Counted from the first letter of the stretch, positions 10,065 through 18,840 are shown. The stretch: 64,000 nt of DNA from Paucihalobacter ruber (GCF_006494535.1 NZ_VHIQ01000003.1:248001-312000), one strand, 5' to 3'. Numbers and translations: made by a program. The notes: generated by a model from the letters alone, not told the origin.

Positions 10065-10963
10065 TGGCAAAAGCAACGCAAAAACAGGCGCTTGGTCGCG
10101 GACTTTCGGCTTTATTAAAGGATCCGTCAAACGATATTAAAAGCATTCAGGATAAAAATGCCGATAAGGTAGTTGGTAATATTGTAGAGTTGGAATTAGA
10201 GGCCATTGAAATTAACCCGTTTCAACCACGTACCAGTTTTAATGAAGAAACGCTCAAAGAACTGGCTACTTCAATAAAAGAATTAGGTGTAATTCAACCA
10301 ATTACAGTTAGAAAAGTTGGATTTAATAAATACCAGCTCGTCTCGGGAGAACGCAGATACCGCGCCTCAAAACTGGTTGGTTTAACCACCATTCCGGCAT
10401 ATATTAGAATTGCCAACGACCAGGAATCTCTGGAAATGGCGTTGGTTGAAAACATTCAGCGTGTTGATTTAGACCCTATTGAAATTGCGCTTTCCTACCA
10501 AAGATTAATAGATGAAATAAACCTTACTCAAGAACAATTAAGCGACCGTGTTGGAAAAAATCGTTCAACCGTCGCCAATTATATGCGATTGTTAAAACTA
10601 GACCCAATAGTGCAAACAGGAATGCGCGATGGTTTTATATCTATGGGTCACGGTCGGGCATTGATTTCGGTTGAATCTCAGACCCTTCAGCTCGACATTT
10701 ACGAAAAAATAATAAGCAATCAACTATCTGTTAGACAAACCGAAGCACTCGTAAAATCGCTCATAAATCCCGAAAGTAAGCCACCCAAAACCGAAACTGA
10801 ACTTCCAAAACACATTAAAAAAGGTATCAAAGAATTTTCTGAATACTTTGGTCATAAAATAGACGTTAAAGTAGGTAAGAATGGCGCAGGTAAAATTTCT
10901 ATTCCTTTCCATTCAGAAGAAGATTTTAACAGAATTAAAAAACTTTTAAAGGGTGCCAAATAA
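10064..10963 (+). CDS. parB: chromosome partitioning protein ParB/Spo0J
   Basis: The 299-residue protein shows the ParB order: an N-terminal ALGRGLSALL phrase, the CTP-binding region with NPFQPR and GERRYRASK, the helix-turn-helix region LTQEQLSDRVGKNRSTVANYMRLLKL, and a short C-terminal dimer domain. The family binds parS and spreads as a CTP-dependent clamp. Its start overlaps parA and its end overlaps the DUF5683 gene by 11 bases. I found no recognisable parS palindrome in the window, so the site probably lies elsewhere. Confidence 0.95.
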   Translation: MAKATQKQALGRGLSALLKDPSNDIKSIQDKNADKVVGNIVELELEAIEINPFQPRTSFNEETLKELATSIKELGVIQPITVRKVGFNKYQLVSGERRYRASKLVGLTTIPAYIRIANDQESLEMALVENIQRVDLDPIEIALSYQRLIDEINLTQEQLSDRVGKNRSTVANYMRLLKLDPIVQTGMRDGFISMGHGRALISVESQTLQLDIYEKIISNQLSVRQTEALVKSLINPESKPPKTETELPKHIKKGIKEFSEYFGHKIDVKVGKNGAGKISIPFHSEEDFNRIKKLLKGAK

Positions 10964-11573
10964 GCTGTTCTTATTTTTTTTTATTGCGCTCGGCTTCTTG
11001 CAATTTACTTGGTCTCAAACAGAAACCGATAGTATTATAAGCAATAAAGACGAAAAACTTATTCTTATAAGAGATACCATTGTTTCAAGACAAATTGATC
11101 CTTTAGCACCTTCAAAAGCGGCTTTTTACTCAGCCATATTGCCTGGATTAGGTCAAGCCTACAATAAAAAATACTGGAAAATTCCCATTGTTTATGCCGC
11201 CATTGGTACGGGCGTTTATTTATATATAAATAACACCAATGAGCTCAACAGATATCGTGACGCTTATAAAAGCAGATTGGCCGGTTTTAATACAGATGAG
11301 TTTTGGGGTACAGATGCCAACGGCATACCATTAGCTGCACCTAGAATTGAAAGCGACGGACTCATTAGAGCCCAGCAAACATTTAGACGTAATCAGGAAC
11401 TTTCGTTGCTGGTTACCATTGGTCTTTATGCGCTTAATATTATAGATGCGAATGTAGACGCACATTTAATGCAGTTTAATGTAGATGAAAATCTGGCTGT
11501 AAAACCCCATTATAAGTACAACCAAATGGACAATACAACGGATTTGGGTTTAACCATTAATTTTAAATTTTAA
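10953..11573 (+). CDS. DUF5683 family exported/membrane protein
   Basis: The start is a GTG inside the end of parB. It gives a good signal-like N-terminus (MPNKLFLFFFIALGFLQFTW). The 206-residue product carries SKAAFYSAILPGLGQAYNKKYWK, a phrase typical of DUF5683, then hydrophobic stretches near residues 75-90 and 145-160. Function is unknown. The order parA, parB, DUF5683, dapB, lepB is one I recognise from flavobacterial chromosomes, so the gene belongs to a stable housekeeping block. It ends one base before dapB. Confidence 0.85.
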   Translation: MPNKLFLFFFIALGFLQFTWSQTETDSIISNKDEKLILIRDTIVSRQIDPLAPSKAAFYSAILPGLGQAYNKKYWKIPIVYAAIGTGVYLYINNTNELNRYRDAYKSRLAGFNTDEFWGTDANGIPLAAPRIESDGLIRAQQTFRRNQELSLLVTIGLYALNIIDANVDAHLMQFNVDENLAVKPHYKYNQMDNTTDLGLTINFKF

Positions 11574-11574
11574 G

Positions 11575-12276
11575 ATGAACATTGCACTTTTAGGCTACGG
11601 CAAAATGGGAAAAGTTATTGAAGGCATTGCCATAGAGCGAGGTCACAACATTGTTTTAAAAGTAGATGCAGATACCAAAAGTTACAGTTTAGAAAATATA
11701 GATGTTGCCATCGATTTTAGTGTGCCGTCGGCAGCAGTTCAAAACATTTCTAATTGTTTAAATAATAACGTACCGATAGTTTCAGGCACTACAGGTTGGT
11801 TAGACCATTACAATGACATGGTAGCACTTTGCATGGAGCGTAACGGTAGTTTTTTGTATGCGTCAAATTTTAGTATAGGCGTTAATATCTTTTTTGAGAT
11901 CAATAAAAAATTAAGTGGATTGATGGGAACACAACCGTCATACAGCGTAGCCATGGAAGAAATTCACCACACTCAAAAACTCGACGCACCCAGCGGTACA
12001 GCCATATCATTAGCCAACGATATTATTAAGAACACGTCGTACACCGGCTGGAAACTAGAAAATCCCTTAGCATCTGAATTTCAAATTGTAGCCAAACGAA
12101 TTCCCGATGTACCGGGAACTCACGAAGTAATCTATAACTCTGAGGTAGACAGCATTTCAATAAAACACACGGCACACAGCAGACAAGGTTTCGCCCTTGG
12201 CGCCGTAATAGCAGCAGAATGGCTTAAAGATAAAAAAGGTGTGTTTTCTATGAAAGATGTACTAAACATTGGCTAA
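11575..12276 (+). CDS. dapB: 4-hydroxy-tetrahydrodipicolinate reductase
   Basis: The 233-residue enzyme reduces hydroxy-tetrahydrodipicolinate in the lysine/diaminopimelate pathway, which supplies peptidoglycan. The N-terminal nucleotide-binding turn is GYGKMGK, and the catalytic signature EIHHTQKLDAPSGTA is intact (paired His, Lys, and the PSGTA loop). It is about 40 residues shorter than the E. coli enzyme, a length usual in Bacteroidota. It follows the DUF5683 gene with one intervening base. Confidence 0.96.
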   Translation: MNIALLGYGKMGKVIEGIAIERGHNIVLKVDADTKSYSLENIDVAIDFSVPSAAVQNISNCLNNNVPIVSGTTGWLDHYNDMVALCMERNGSFLYASNFSIGVNIFFEINKKLSGLMGTQPSYSVAMEEIHHTQKLDAPSGTAISLANDIIKNTSYTGWKLENPLASEFQIVAKRIPDVPGTHEVIYNSEVDSISIKHTAHSRQGFALGAVIAAEWLKDKKGVFSMKDVLNIG

Positions 12277-12282
12277 TTAGCT

Positions 12283-12290
12283 TATTTTTG
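12283..12290 (+). promoter_or_regulatory. -7 promoter box for lepB
   Basis: TATTTTTG matches TAnnTTTG, 30 bases before the lepB start in a 43-base gap. It suggests lepB can be transcribed separately from dapB. No -33 element at the expected distance is evident. Confidence 0.45.
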
Positions 12291-12319
12291 AAACATTAAC
12301 TATCCATAAATTCTAAAAA

Positions 12320-13882
12320 ATGAGTTTAAACAACTGGTTTTTATTTATTCTTGTCATTCAAATTATTCATGGCCTAGGCACATGGAAACTTTATATAAAA
12401 GCAGGTAGGAAAGCCTGGGAAGCCTTTATTCCTGTATACAATGCCTTCATTTTAATGAAAATAATCAGCAGACCTTGGTGGTGGATTATTTTACTGTTTT
12501 TGCCCATTGTGAACCTGATTATGTTTCCGGCAGTATGGGTTGAAACCGCCAGAAGTTTTGGTAAAAACAGCCTCACCGATACCATTTTAGCAATCGTTAC
12601 ATTAGGATTTTATAACTATTACCTCAACTATATTGACAATGTCAATTACGTTGTCAACAGAGATTTAAAACCTACTTCGGCAGCAGGCGATTGGATTAGC
12701 TCTATTCTATTTGCGGTTGTTGCGGCTACTATTGTGCATACTTATTTCATTCAGCCGTTTGTAATTCCAACTTCGTCCTTAGAAAAATCACTCTTGGTTG
12801 GTGATTTTTTGTTAGTAAGCAAAATGCATTACGGTGCGAGAGTGCCAATGACAACCATCGCGGCACCCATGGTACACGATACACTACCCGTTTTAAAGGT
12901 GAAATCATATCTGCCAAAATTTGAACTGCCTTACCTTAGGTTTCCGGCTTTCGAAAAAATAAAAAATAACGATATTGTAGTATTTAACTGGCCTACTGAC
13001 ACCATGTTGGATATGCGCCATACAGACAAATACTATTACAAACCTATCGATAAAAAAACCAACTATGTAAAACGATGCGTGGCTATAGCAGGCGACACAC
13101 TCGAAATTAAAAATGGTTATGTTTGGATTAACGGAAAACAAAATCAATTGCCCGACAGAGCGCATATTCAATTTTCTTATAACCTCACATTTAAAAGACA
13201 ATTGGCGCCTATGGACATGTACCGTATCCTTGAAAAATTTGACATTACAGATGGCCTAGGTATCGACCAACAACAACAAGTTTACATCATTCCTGCCGCA
13301 ACAGAAGCAAACGTAGCGAAGCTTAAAAATCATCCTGATGTGGCATCAGTAAGCGTAAGAAAAGCAGTTGAAGGTCAGCGTTCATCGGATATTTTCCCAA
13401 GTGACCCAAGTTATAACTGGAATAACGACTATTTCGGACCTTTATACGTTCCAAAAGCCGGCACATCCATTCAGCTTACTGTAGACAATCTACCCTTGTA
13501 TAAACACGCCATCACCCATTACGAAAATCATAAGATAGCCGTAAATGGCAATCAGGTATTAATAGACGGGAATCCTACAAATAGTTACACCTTTGAAAAA
13601 GATTACTACTGGATGATGGGCGACAACCGTCATAACTCACAAGATTCCAGGGTTTGGGGATTTGTACCGCACGACCATATTATTGGAAAACCTGTGTTTA
13701 AATGGATGAGCATTAAAGGCATTAACGACGGCATAAAAAATTGGAGTATTCGTGGCGAACGCGTTTTCACAACCGTTAGCGGTGAAGGCGAACCTCGCTC
13801 CTATTTTATACATTTTGTTGTTGTACTGGGTTTAATATATGGATTTAGCATTTGGCGAAAGAAAAAACAACAGGCTAAATAA
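12320..13882 (+). CDS. lepB: signal peptidase I with N-terminal membrane domain
   Basis: The 520-residue protein is much longer than E. coli LepB (324). Residues 1-125 form an extra multi-helix membrane domain (DUF5684-like: RKAWEAFIPVYNAF). The S26 peptidase part follows: IPTSSLEKSLLVGD holds the catalytic Ser region, YVKRCVAIAGD the general-base Lys, and GDNRHNSQDSR the closing box. An insert of about 150 residues separates the last two. Signal peptidase I removes leaders from exported proteins at the membrane. Leu replaces the common Met after the catalytic Ser, which I believe is usual in this phylum. Confidence 0.94.
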   Translation: MSLNNWFLFILVIQIIHGLGTWKLYIKAGRKAWEAFIPVYNAFILMKIISRPWWWIILLFLPIVNLIMFPAVWVETARSFGKNSLTDTILAIVTLGFYNYYLNYIDNVNYVVNRDLKPTSAAGDWISSILFAVVAATIVHTYFIQPFVIPTSSLEKSLLVGDFLLVSKMHYGARVPMTTIAAPMVHDTLPVLKVKSYLPKFELPYLRFPAFEKIKNNDIVVFNWPTDTMLDMRHTDKYYYKPIDKKTNYVKRCVAIAGDTLEIKNGYVWINGKQNQLPDRAHIQFSYNLTFKRQLAPMDMYRILEKFDITDGLGIDQQQQVYIIPAATEANVAKLKNHPDVASVSVRKAVEGQRSSDIFPSDPSYNWNNDYFGPLYVPKAGTSIQLTVDNLPLYKHAITHYENHKIAVNGNQVLIDGNPTNSYTFEKDYYWMMGDNRHNSQDSRVWGFVPHDHIIGKPVFKWMSIKGINDGIKNWSIRGERVFTTVSGEGEPRSYFIHFVVVLGLIYGFSIWRKKKQQAK

Positions 13883-13894
13883 AAAGGCCCAAAA

Positions 13895-14515
13895 ATGTCT
13901 TCTCTTTTACATTTAACTTATTTTCCAAATGTGGCTCATATGGCAGTCATGTTAAAAAATAATGACTGTTTTATTGAAGCTCACGATACTTACCTCAAAC
14001 AAACCTACAGAAATAGAACCTGTATATACGCTGCTAATGGAAAATTACAGTTAAATATTCCTGTAATTCACTCGCAAAACAACAGACAATTGTACAAAGA
14101 TGTAGTGATTAAATCTGAGGAAAACTGGCAAATCAATCATTTAAAATCCTTGGAATCTGCTTACAGAAAATCGCCTTTCTTTGAATATTATATCGATGAT
14201 ATTTTGGTGTTGTTTGAAATGGAAGCGCAAAACCTTTTCAGTTTTAATTTGAAGTGTTTAGAAGTCATTTTTGAATGTTTACAACTACCTTACAATTTTA
14301 AATTTACCGAAAGATTTGAGCATCATCCGAAGGAAATTGAAGATTTTAGAAGTTTGGTATACTGTAAGAAGGAAGTTCAACAAAATTTTGACTCCTATAC
14401 ACAGGTTTTTGAAGATAAGCAAGGTTTTATTGGCAACTTGAGTATTCTAGATTTAATTTTTAATGAAGGACCAAATACCGTTAATTACCTAAAAGCTTTA
14501 AGAGTAAAAAAATGA
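13895..14515 (+). CDS. WbqC family protein
   Basis: The 206-residue protein has the WbqC-like opening (HLTYFPNVAHMAVMLKNND), where the family usually has YLPPIEYFA-type text, followed by RNRTCIYAANGKLQLNIPV and SPFFEYYIDDI. The family is found in polysaccharide loci, but its biochemistry is undefined and the link to envelope sugar synthesis is by association. It lies 12 bases after lepB and overlaps the next gene by 4 bases (ATGA), so it is in the same transcript. Confidence 0.82.
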   Translation: MSSLLHLTYFPNVAHMAVMLKNNDCFIEAHDTYLKQTYRNRTCIYAANGKLQLNIPVIHSQNNRQLYKDVVIKSEENWQINHLKSLESAYRKSPFFEYYIDDILVLFEMEAQNLFSFNLKCLEVIFECLQLPYNFKFTERFEHHPKEIEDFRSLVYCKKEVQQNFDSYTQVFEDKQGFIGNLSILDLIFNEGPNTVNYLKALRVKK

Positions 14516-14820
14516 TACAGGCCTTTATTCATTATGGGATTCATTTTTTAGGACCACTTTTAGTGGCTTTGCTATTTTACAAGAAGCAGTGGAAAACAGC
14601 CTATGGCATCATGCTTTTGGGTTTATTGATTGATTTAGATCATCTGCTGGCCACACCAATTTTTGAAGCAGGAAGATGTAGCATTAATTTTCATCCGTTG
14701 CACAGTTATTACGCCATTGGTGTATATTTTTTAATGACCCTATTTAGAAAGACAAGACTTTTAGGTTTGGGATTATGTATTCATATTTTAGCAGATGCTA
14801 TGGATTGCTTTCTGATGTAG
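14512..14820 (+). CDS. DUF6122 family small membrane protein
   Basis: This 102-residue hydrophobic protein has about three membrane helices and two DxDHL/HxLxxY-like features: LLIDLDHLLATPIF and NFHPLHSYYAIG, with HILADAMDC near the end. The His/Asp pattern recalls the membrane-bound metal-dependent hydrolase family (YdjM-like), also seen at 29504, but no enzyme activity is established. The start overlaps the WbqC gene by 4 bases. It ends the rightward parA-to-DUF6122 run, 27 bases from the convergent rhomboid gene. Confidence 0.75.
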   Translation: MIQAFIHYGIHFLGPLLVALLFYKKQWKTAYGIMLLGLLIDLDHLLATPIFEAGRCSINFHPLHSYYAIGVYFLMTLFRKTRLLGLGLCIHILADAMDCFLM

Positions 14821-14847
14821 ACTTGATTTTGAATTAGTTGAGATCTA

Positions 14848-15723
14848 CTAATCTTTTCCCGCTTTAAATAAAAATTCCTTTTCTTCTGCAGATAGACTAT
14901 CGTAACCACTTTTACTTATTTTGTCTAAAATGGCATCTATTTGCTTTTGCTTATTCAGGGCATTAAATTCTTTTTTAGCCACATCGGCTGTTTTCTTGAC
15001 TTCAGATTTATAAACCGTTCTCATTCTAACCTTTCGTTTAGGTTTTGAACTGAACAGATTCTCGAAATAATCCATAATCCCCTGAAAGCTCAAACCAATG
15101 TCATTGCCCTTCTGAAGTTGTTTTGCATAGACATAGCCCAAAATAAAACCTCCAATATGCGCTATATTGCCACCTTGATTGGGGCCAAGCAAACCAATAA
15201 CATCAAAAAAGATAAAAGCGTACATAATGTAAAGTAATTTAACATTAAAGGTAAATATCCTAATTTGAGTGTAAGGTAGATAAATACAAATAAACATCAG
15301 TAATGCGCTCACGCCGGCAGAAGCCCCCACCACCGAATTCGTTTTAACCACCATACTTTCAGGAGCCAGATTGTAAAAGGTTAAAAATGCCAATCCGCCG
15401 GTAACAATTCCCATAAAAAAGACACTTAGTACAATTTTTTCATTTAATAAATTAAGCAAGATTCTGGCAAAATAAAACAGCATCAGCATGTTAAACAACA
15501 CATGAAATAGGCCTGCATGTAAAAAACCGTAAGTGATAATTGACCAAGGCTGCAATAAAAAATCAAAAAAATCGGAAGGCAATGCAAACCAGTCTTTAAT
15601 AAAAGTAAGTTTGGCTACCCCTAATAGAAGTGTGATTATAAATATAACCGCATTAACTACGATGATTTTTTCAAGCGCATTAAGATTAGAATACTTGTAT
15701 TTTAAGTCGTTTATCGTTTTCAT
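14848..15723 (-). CDS. rhomboid family intramembrane serine protease with C-terminal tail
   Basis: The 291-residue protein has about six membrane helices. The catalytic Ser lies in GASAG (S135) and the partner His in NIAHIGG (H189), so the Ser-His dyad is intact. The loop motif HAGLFHVLFNM precedes them. Residues from about 205 form a basic soluble cytoplasmic tail (KPKRKVRMRTVYK), ending near LSAEEKEFLFKAGKD. Rhomboids cleave transmembrane substrates. It sits 3 bases downstream of a second rhomboid gene on the same strand, in an apparent operon with mutL. Confidence 0.92.
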   Translation of the reverse strand: MKTINDLKYKYSNLNALEKIIVVNAVIFIITLLLGVAKLTFIKDWFALPSDFFDFLLQPWSIITYGFLHAGLFHVLFNMLMLFYFARILLNLLNEKIVLSVFFMGIVTGGLAFLTFYNLAPESMVVKTNSVVGASAGVSALLMFICIYLPYTQIRIFTFNVKLLYIMYAFIFFDVIGLLGPNQGGNIAHIGGFILGYVYAKQLQKGNDIGLSFQGIMDYFENLFSSKPKRKVRMRTVYKSEVKKTADVAKKEFNALNKQKQIDAILDKISKSGYDSLSAEEKEFLFKAGKD

Positions 15724-15726
15724 CTT

Positions 15727-16506
15727 TTAATTCCACCTGTATTTATCAAACTGATTTTTTTTCCAAAACCACATGATTAACGCCCCAATAACCGCACCAC
15801 CAACGTGTGCCAAATAGGCGGTATTACTCGGACTAAAAAACGATTGTCCAGTAAATGCCGAAACAATATCTAAAATAATAATACCGGGTATAAAATACTT
15901 GGCCTTAATAGGAATTGGCAAAAATATCAGCATCAACTCTGCATTGGGATTCATAATACCAAAAGCTGCCAATACCCCCATAATACAACCTGAGGCACCA
16001 ACCATTGAAGTTCTGTGAATGTTATATAATTCTCTTAATTGCGATAATTGAACTTGAGTAATTTCCTTATCTATATCCCTCAATGCAAGTATTTCATGGA
16101 TTTCAGATTGTAGTAACCCAGATTGAATTAATTCTGTTTCTATTGGAAAATATTGAAAATAATAGAAACCCAACTGAAACAATACAGCACCCAAACCAGC
16201 CGATATATATAGAAATAAAAATTTCTTAGAACCCAATCGCTGTTCAACTGCTGTTCCAAACATCCATAAAGCAAACATATTAAATAAAATATGTGCTATA
16301 CTAAATTCTTTGGCATCAAGGCTAGCACCACCATGCATAAACATATGGGTAATAATTTGCCAGGGCTGAAACAGACTGTTTTCAGGAAAATACAAGGCGA
16401 ACCAACGGTAAAATAATTCGCCGTTACCCACAAACATGGTTCCTAAAAACATAATGATGTTGATAATCAATAAATGTTTAACAGTATCTGTAATACCTAT
16501 TCTCAT
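15727..16506 (-). CDS. rhomboid family intramembrane serine protease
   Basis: This 259-residue rhomboid has the nucleophile in GASG (S172) and the His in LAHVGG (H234), with AHILFNMFALWMFG as the conserved Asn/His loop. An insert of about 45 residues (near 121-166, charged) sits between membrane helices, a difference from its neighbour, so the two are not simple recent duplicates. Its start abuts the mutL stop with no gap. Its substrate is unknown. Confidence 0.92.
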   Translation of the reverse strand: MRIGITDTVKHLLIINIIMFLGTMFVGNGELFYRWFALYFPENSLFQPWQIITHMFMHGGASLDAKEFSIAHILFNMFALWMFGTAVEQRLGSKKFLFLYISAGLGAVLFQLGFYYFQYFPIETELIQSGLLQSEIHEILALRDIDKEITQVQLSQLRELYNIHRTSMVGASGCIMGVLAAFGIMNPNAELMLIFLPIPIKAKYFIPGIIILDIVSAFTGQSFFSPSNTAYLAHVGGAVIGALIMWFWKKNQFDKYRWN

Positions 16507-18336
16507 TTAAATAAATTTTTTGTCAAGTTTACCGGTTTCAATAGTAATAAAAGTTGGTTTGTTATCTGGAGACACCGACGGTTCTTTGCAAGCAAATAAA
16601 CTATTTAATAAATGCTCCTGCTCTTCTCTGCTTAGTTGTTGACCGCGTTTTACCGCTAAACTCTTCGCCATAGATTTGGCCAATAAATCGGTAGTACTAA
16701 AATTGGCTTCGGGAACTTCATTTTCTATATCGCTTATGAGCTGCTCAAAAATGATAGGGATTTCGCTGTCGGACACATTAAATGGCACTCCAGAAATTTC
16801 GATAGTTTCGTTACCAAAACTTTCAAAAATAAATCCGCTTTGCTCTAATTCGGTTTTTAAAGATTTTAAATTTTCTATATCGCTACTTGAAAAGTACAAC
16901 TTTAAAGGAAACAGCAATTGCTGACTCACAGCTGATTTTACAGTCATATTTTTCAAAAAAGATTCATATAAAATCCGCTGGTGCGCCCTATATTGATCTA
17001 CGACCAACAAACCTGATTTTAAAGAACTCACTAAATACTTATGCTGTAATTGAAAAACGGCACTAGCTGGAGTTTCTTCAGAATTTTGAAATAATTGTTG
17101 CTTTACAGCTTCACTTTCAAATTCCATTTCATTAGGTAATTCAATTGAAGGTGCAGGTTGTGTATCAACATATAAACTTTCCCACTGGGTAACATTTTGT
17201 CTTTGAACAGATGATTTATAACCTGAATCTTTAAAAGGATTGTAATTTCTATCCACCTGAATGGCTGGTGCAACAGCTTGTCTGTCTTTATAACTATAGG
17301 GTGTGTCTAAATTGGTATCACTGTCAAAATCTAAAACCGGGGCCACATTAAACTGACCCAAGCTATGTTTAACGGCCGAACGAATTATGGCGTACAAAGT
17401 GTGCTCGTCTTCAAACTTAATCTCGGTTTTGGTGGGATGAATATTGATATCAATACTATGCGGATCTACTTCAAGATTCAGGAAATAACTAGGGTAATAA
17501 CCTTCCTTAAGCAAACCTTCAAAAGCAGCACTCACAGCATGATTTAAATAGCCACTTTTGATAAATCGATTGTTTACAAAAAAGAACTGTTCTGATTTGG
17601 TTTTACGCGAATATTCGGGTTTTGCCACAAAACCTGTTATTTTCACAATCTCAGTATCTTCGGAAACGGGCACCAATTTATCGTTTATCTTGGAACCAAA
17701 CACATTGACGATGCGCTGGCGATAATTACTTTTGGGTAAATTAAACAATTCGCTTCCGTTGTGGTACAGTATAAATTCAACAGAAGGATGCGCCAATGCT
17801 ATGCGATGAAATTCATCAACAATATGCCTGAGTTCTACTGTATGAGACTTTAAAAAATTGCGTCTCGCCGGAATATTAAAAAACAAGTTCTTTACCGAAA
17901 TGGATGTGCCTTGTGGCGTCACCACCACTTCCTGAGATTTTACTTCGCTACCTTCAATAACAATGGCAGTACCAAGATCGTTGTATTCTAATTTTGTTTT
18001 GAGTTCCACATGAGCGATGGCGGCAATACTGGCAAGTGCCTCGCCACGAAAGCCTTTGGTTTGTAATTGAAATAAGTCATCGGCCGATTTGATTTTTGAA
18101 GTGGCATGGCGTTCAAAACACAATCTGGCATCGGTTTCGCTCATACCCTTGCCGTTATCAATCACCTGAATTTGGGTTTTTCCTGCTTCCTTAACTATAA
18201 GTTTGATACTGGTAGCATTTGCGTCTATGGCGTTTTCAACCAATTCCTTAACCACCGAAGCAGGCCTTTGTACAACTTCTCCGGCCGCAATTTGGTTAGC
18301 TACATGATCGGGTAACAATTGTATAATATCTGCCAT
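16507..18336 (-). CDS. mutL: DNA mismatch repair protein MutL
   Basis: The 609-residue protein has an intact N-terminal GHKL ATPase: VVKELVENAIDANA, DNGKGM, TKGFRGEALASI. The middle is a low-conservation linker, and the C-terminal dimer domain follows. Known MutL links MutS to strand incision. In MutH-less bacteria the C-terminus usually nicks DNA through DQHAxxExxxxE, ACR and CPHGRP. Here the matching stretches are DQYRAHQRILYE (447-458), MAKSLAVKRG and SPDNKP (589-594), so the metal-binding Cys, His and Glu are replaced. The protein is probably an ATP-dependent matchmaker without nuclease activity. It shares its first base with the end of the small membrane protein gene upstream. Confidence 0.96.
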   Translation of the reverse strand: MADIIQLLPDHVANQIAAGEVVQRPASVVKELVENAIDANATSIKLIVKEAGKTQIQVIDNGKGMSETDARLCFERHATSKIKSADDLFQLQTKGFRGEALASIAAIAHVELKTKLEYNDLGTAIVIEGSEVKSQEVVVTPQGTSISVKNLFFNIPARRNFLKSHTVELRHIVDEFHRIALAHPSVEFILYHNGSELFNLPKSNYRQRIVNVFGSKINDKLVPVSEDTEIVKITGFVAKPEYSRKTKSEQFFFVNNRFIKSGYLNHAVSAAFEGLLKEGYYPSYFLNLEVDPHSIDINIHPTKTEIKFEDEHTLYAIIRSAVKHSLGQFNVAPVLDFDSDTNLDTPYSYKDRQAVAPAIQVDRNYNPFKDSGYKSSVQRQNVTQWESLYVDTQPAPSIELPNEMEFESEAVKQQLFQNSEETPASAVFQLQHKYLVSSLKSGLLVVDQYRAHQRILYESFLKNMTVKSAVSQQLLFPLKLYFSSSDIENLKSLKTELEQSGFIFESFGNETIEISGVPFNVSDSEIPIIFEQLISDIENEVPEANFSTTDLLAKSMAKSLAVKRGQQLSREEQEHLLNSLFACKEPSVSPDNKPTFITIETGKLDKKFI

Positions 18337-18620
18337 TAACGCTGCTTTACAAATATTGATAAATCAAAATCAATGATGTACATAAAGATTAGTACCAAAA
18401 TTGCAACAATTAATAAAACCCGCTTATTGGCCTTTTTATCGGGGTTGGTTTTATAATCGGTTAATGCATTTACAAAACGTTGCTTAACTCCAATACTCTT
18501 ATGATCGTTAACTCTAAATTCGCTAAACTTTCGTTTGACCTCATAAGGGCTTCCTTCGCCTTTATAGAAGCGAGGTTTGTAGTTATAACTTTTATTTTTT
18601 AGAGGTTTAAAATAACGCAT
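18336..18620 (-). CDS. small single-pass membrane protein with NYKPRF motif (copy 2)
   Basis: I take ATG 18620 as the start (94 residues); it begins MRYFKPLKNKSYNYKPRFY. A longer frame to 18647 exists but adds an atypical leader. The N-terminal half is basic and hydrophilic, and one membrane helix lies near residues 68-86 (VLLIVAILVLIFMYII). The NYKPRF phrase and layout are shared with the gene just upstream. Related small flavobacterial proteins are often named riboflavin synthase subunit beta in databases, apparently because ribH is nearby. Nothing in the sequence supports an enzymatic role. It overlaps both neighbours, so it is cotranscribed with mutL. Confidence 0.75.
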   Translation of the reverse strand: MRYFKPLKNKSYNYKPRFYKGEGSPYEVKRKFSEFRVNDHKSIGVKQRFVNALTDYKTNPDKKANKRVLLIVAILVLIFMYIIDFDLSIFVKQR

Positions 18621-18840
18621 AGTCATCTGAAATATTAGACAGCACATACATCAAAATTAATACCACTACTAATAAAATGAGTAATAATGTTAATCTTGAC
18701 ATCTTAAAAGTTTTGTGCCGGTTGCCTTGTCTTTCGCGCAGCCATTTGTCTTCAAAACTTTCCTTTTGAGAATCTTTACTGCCGTCTTGAAAACGCGGTT
18801 TATAATTAAATCGCTTGTATTTTTGTTGTTTTAACACCAA
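18607..18840 (-). CDS. small single-pass membrane protein with NYKPRF motif (copy 1)
   Basis: The 77-residue product begins MVLKQQKYKRFNYKPRFQ, has a charged middle (SFEDKWLRERQGNRHK), and ends with a single helix LTLLLILLVVVLILMYVL at about residues 50-67. It is a shorter relative of the protein at 18336-18620, with which it shares the NYKPRF phrase and the soluble-then-membrane order. The genes overlap by 14 bases. The 93-base gap to ribH upstream leaves room for a promoter; TAATTTCG on this strand is a weak -7 candidate. Function unknown. Confidence 0.72.
   Translation of the reverse strand: MVLKQQKYKRFNYKPRFQDGSKDSQKESFEDKWLRERQGNRHKTFKMSRLTLLLILLVVVLILMYVLSNISDDYALF

Noticed and set aside
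9297-10963. A parS centromere site near parA-parB
   Set aside because: I looked for a 16-base palindrome of the TGTTTCACGTGAAACA type or close variants around the genes and found none.
18336-18840. Riboflavin synthase subunits
   Set aside because: That name likely spread by proximity to ribH; the proteins are tiny membrane proteins without lumazine-binding motifs.
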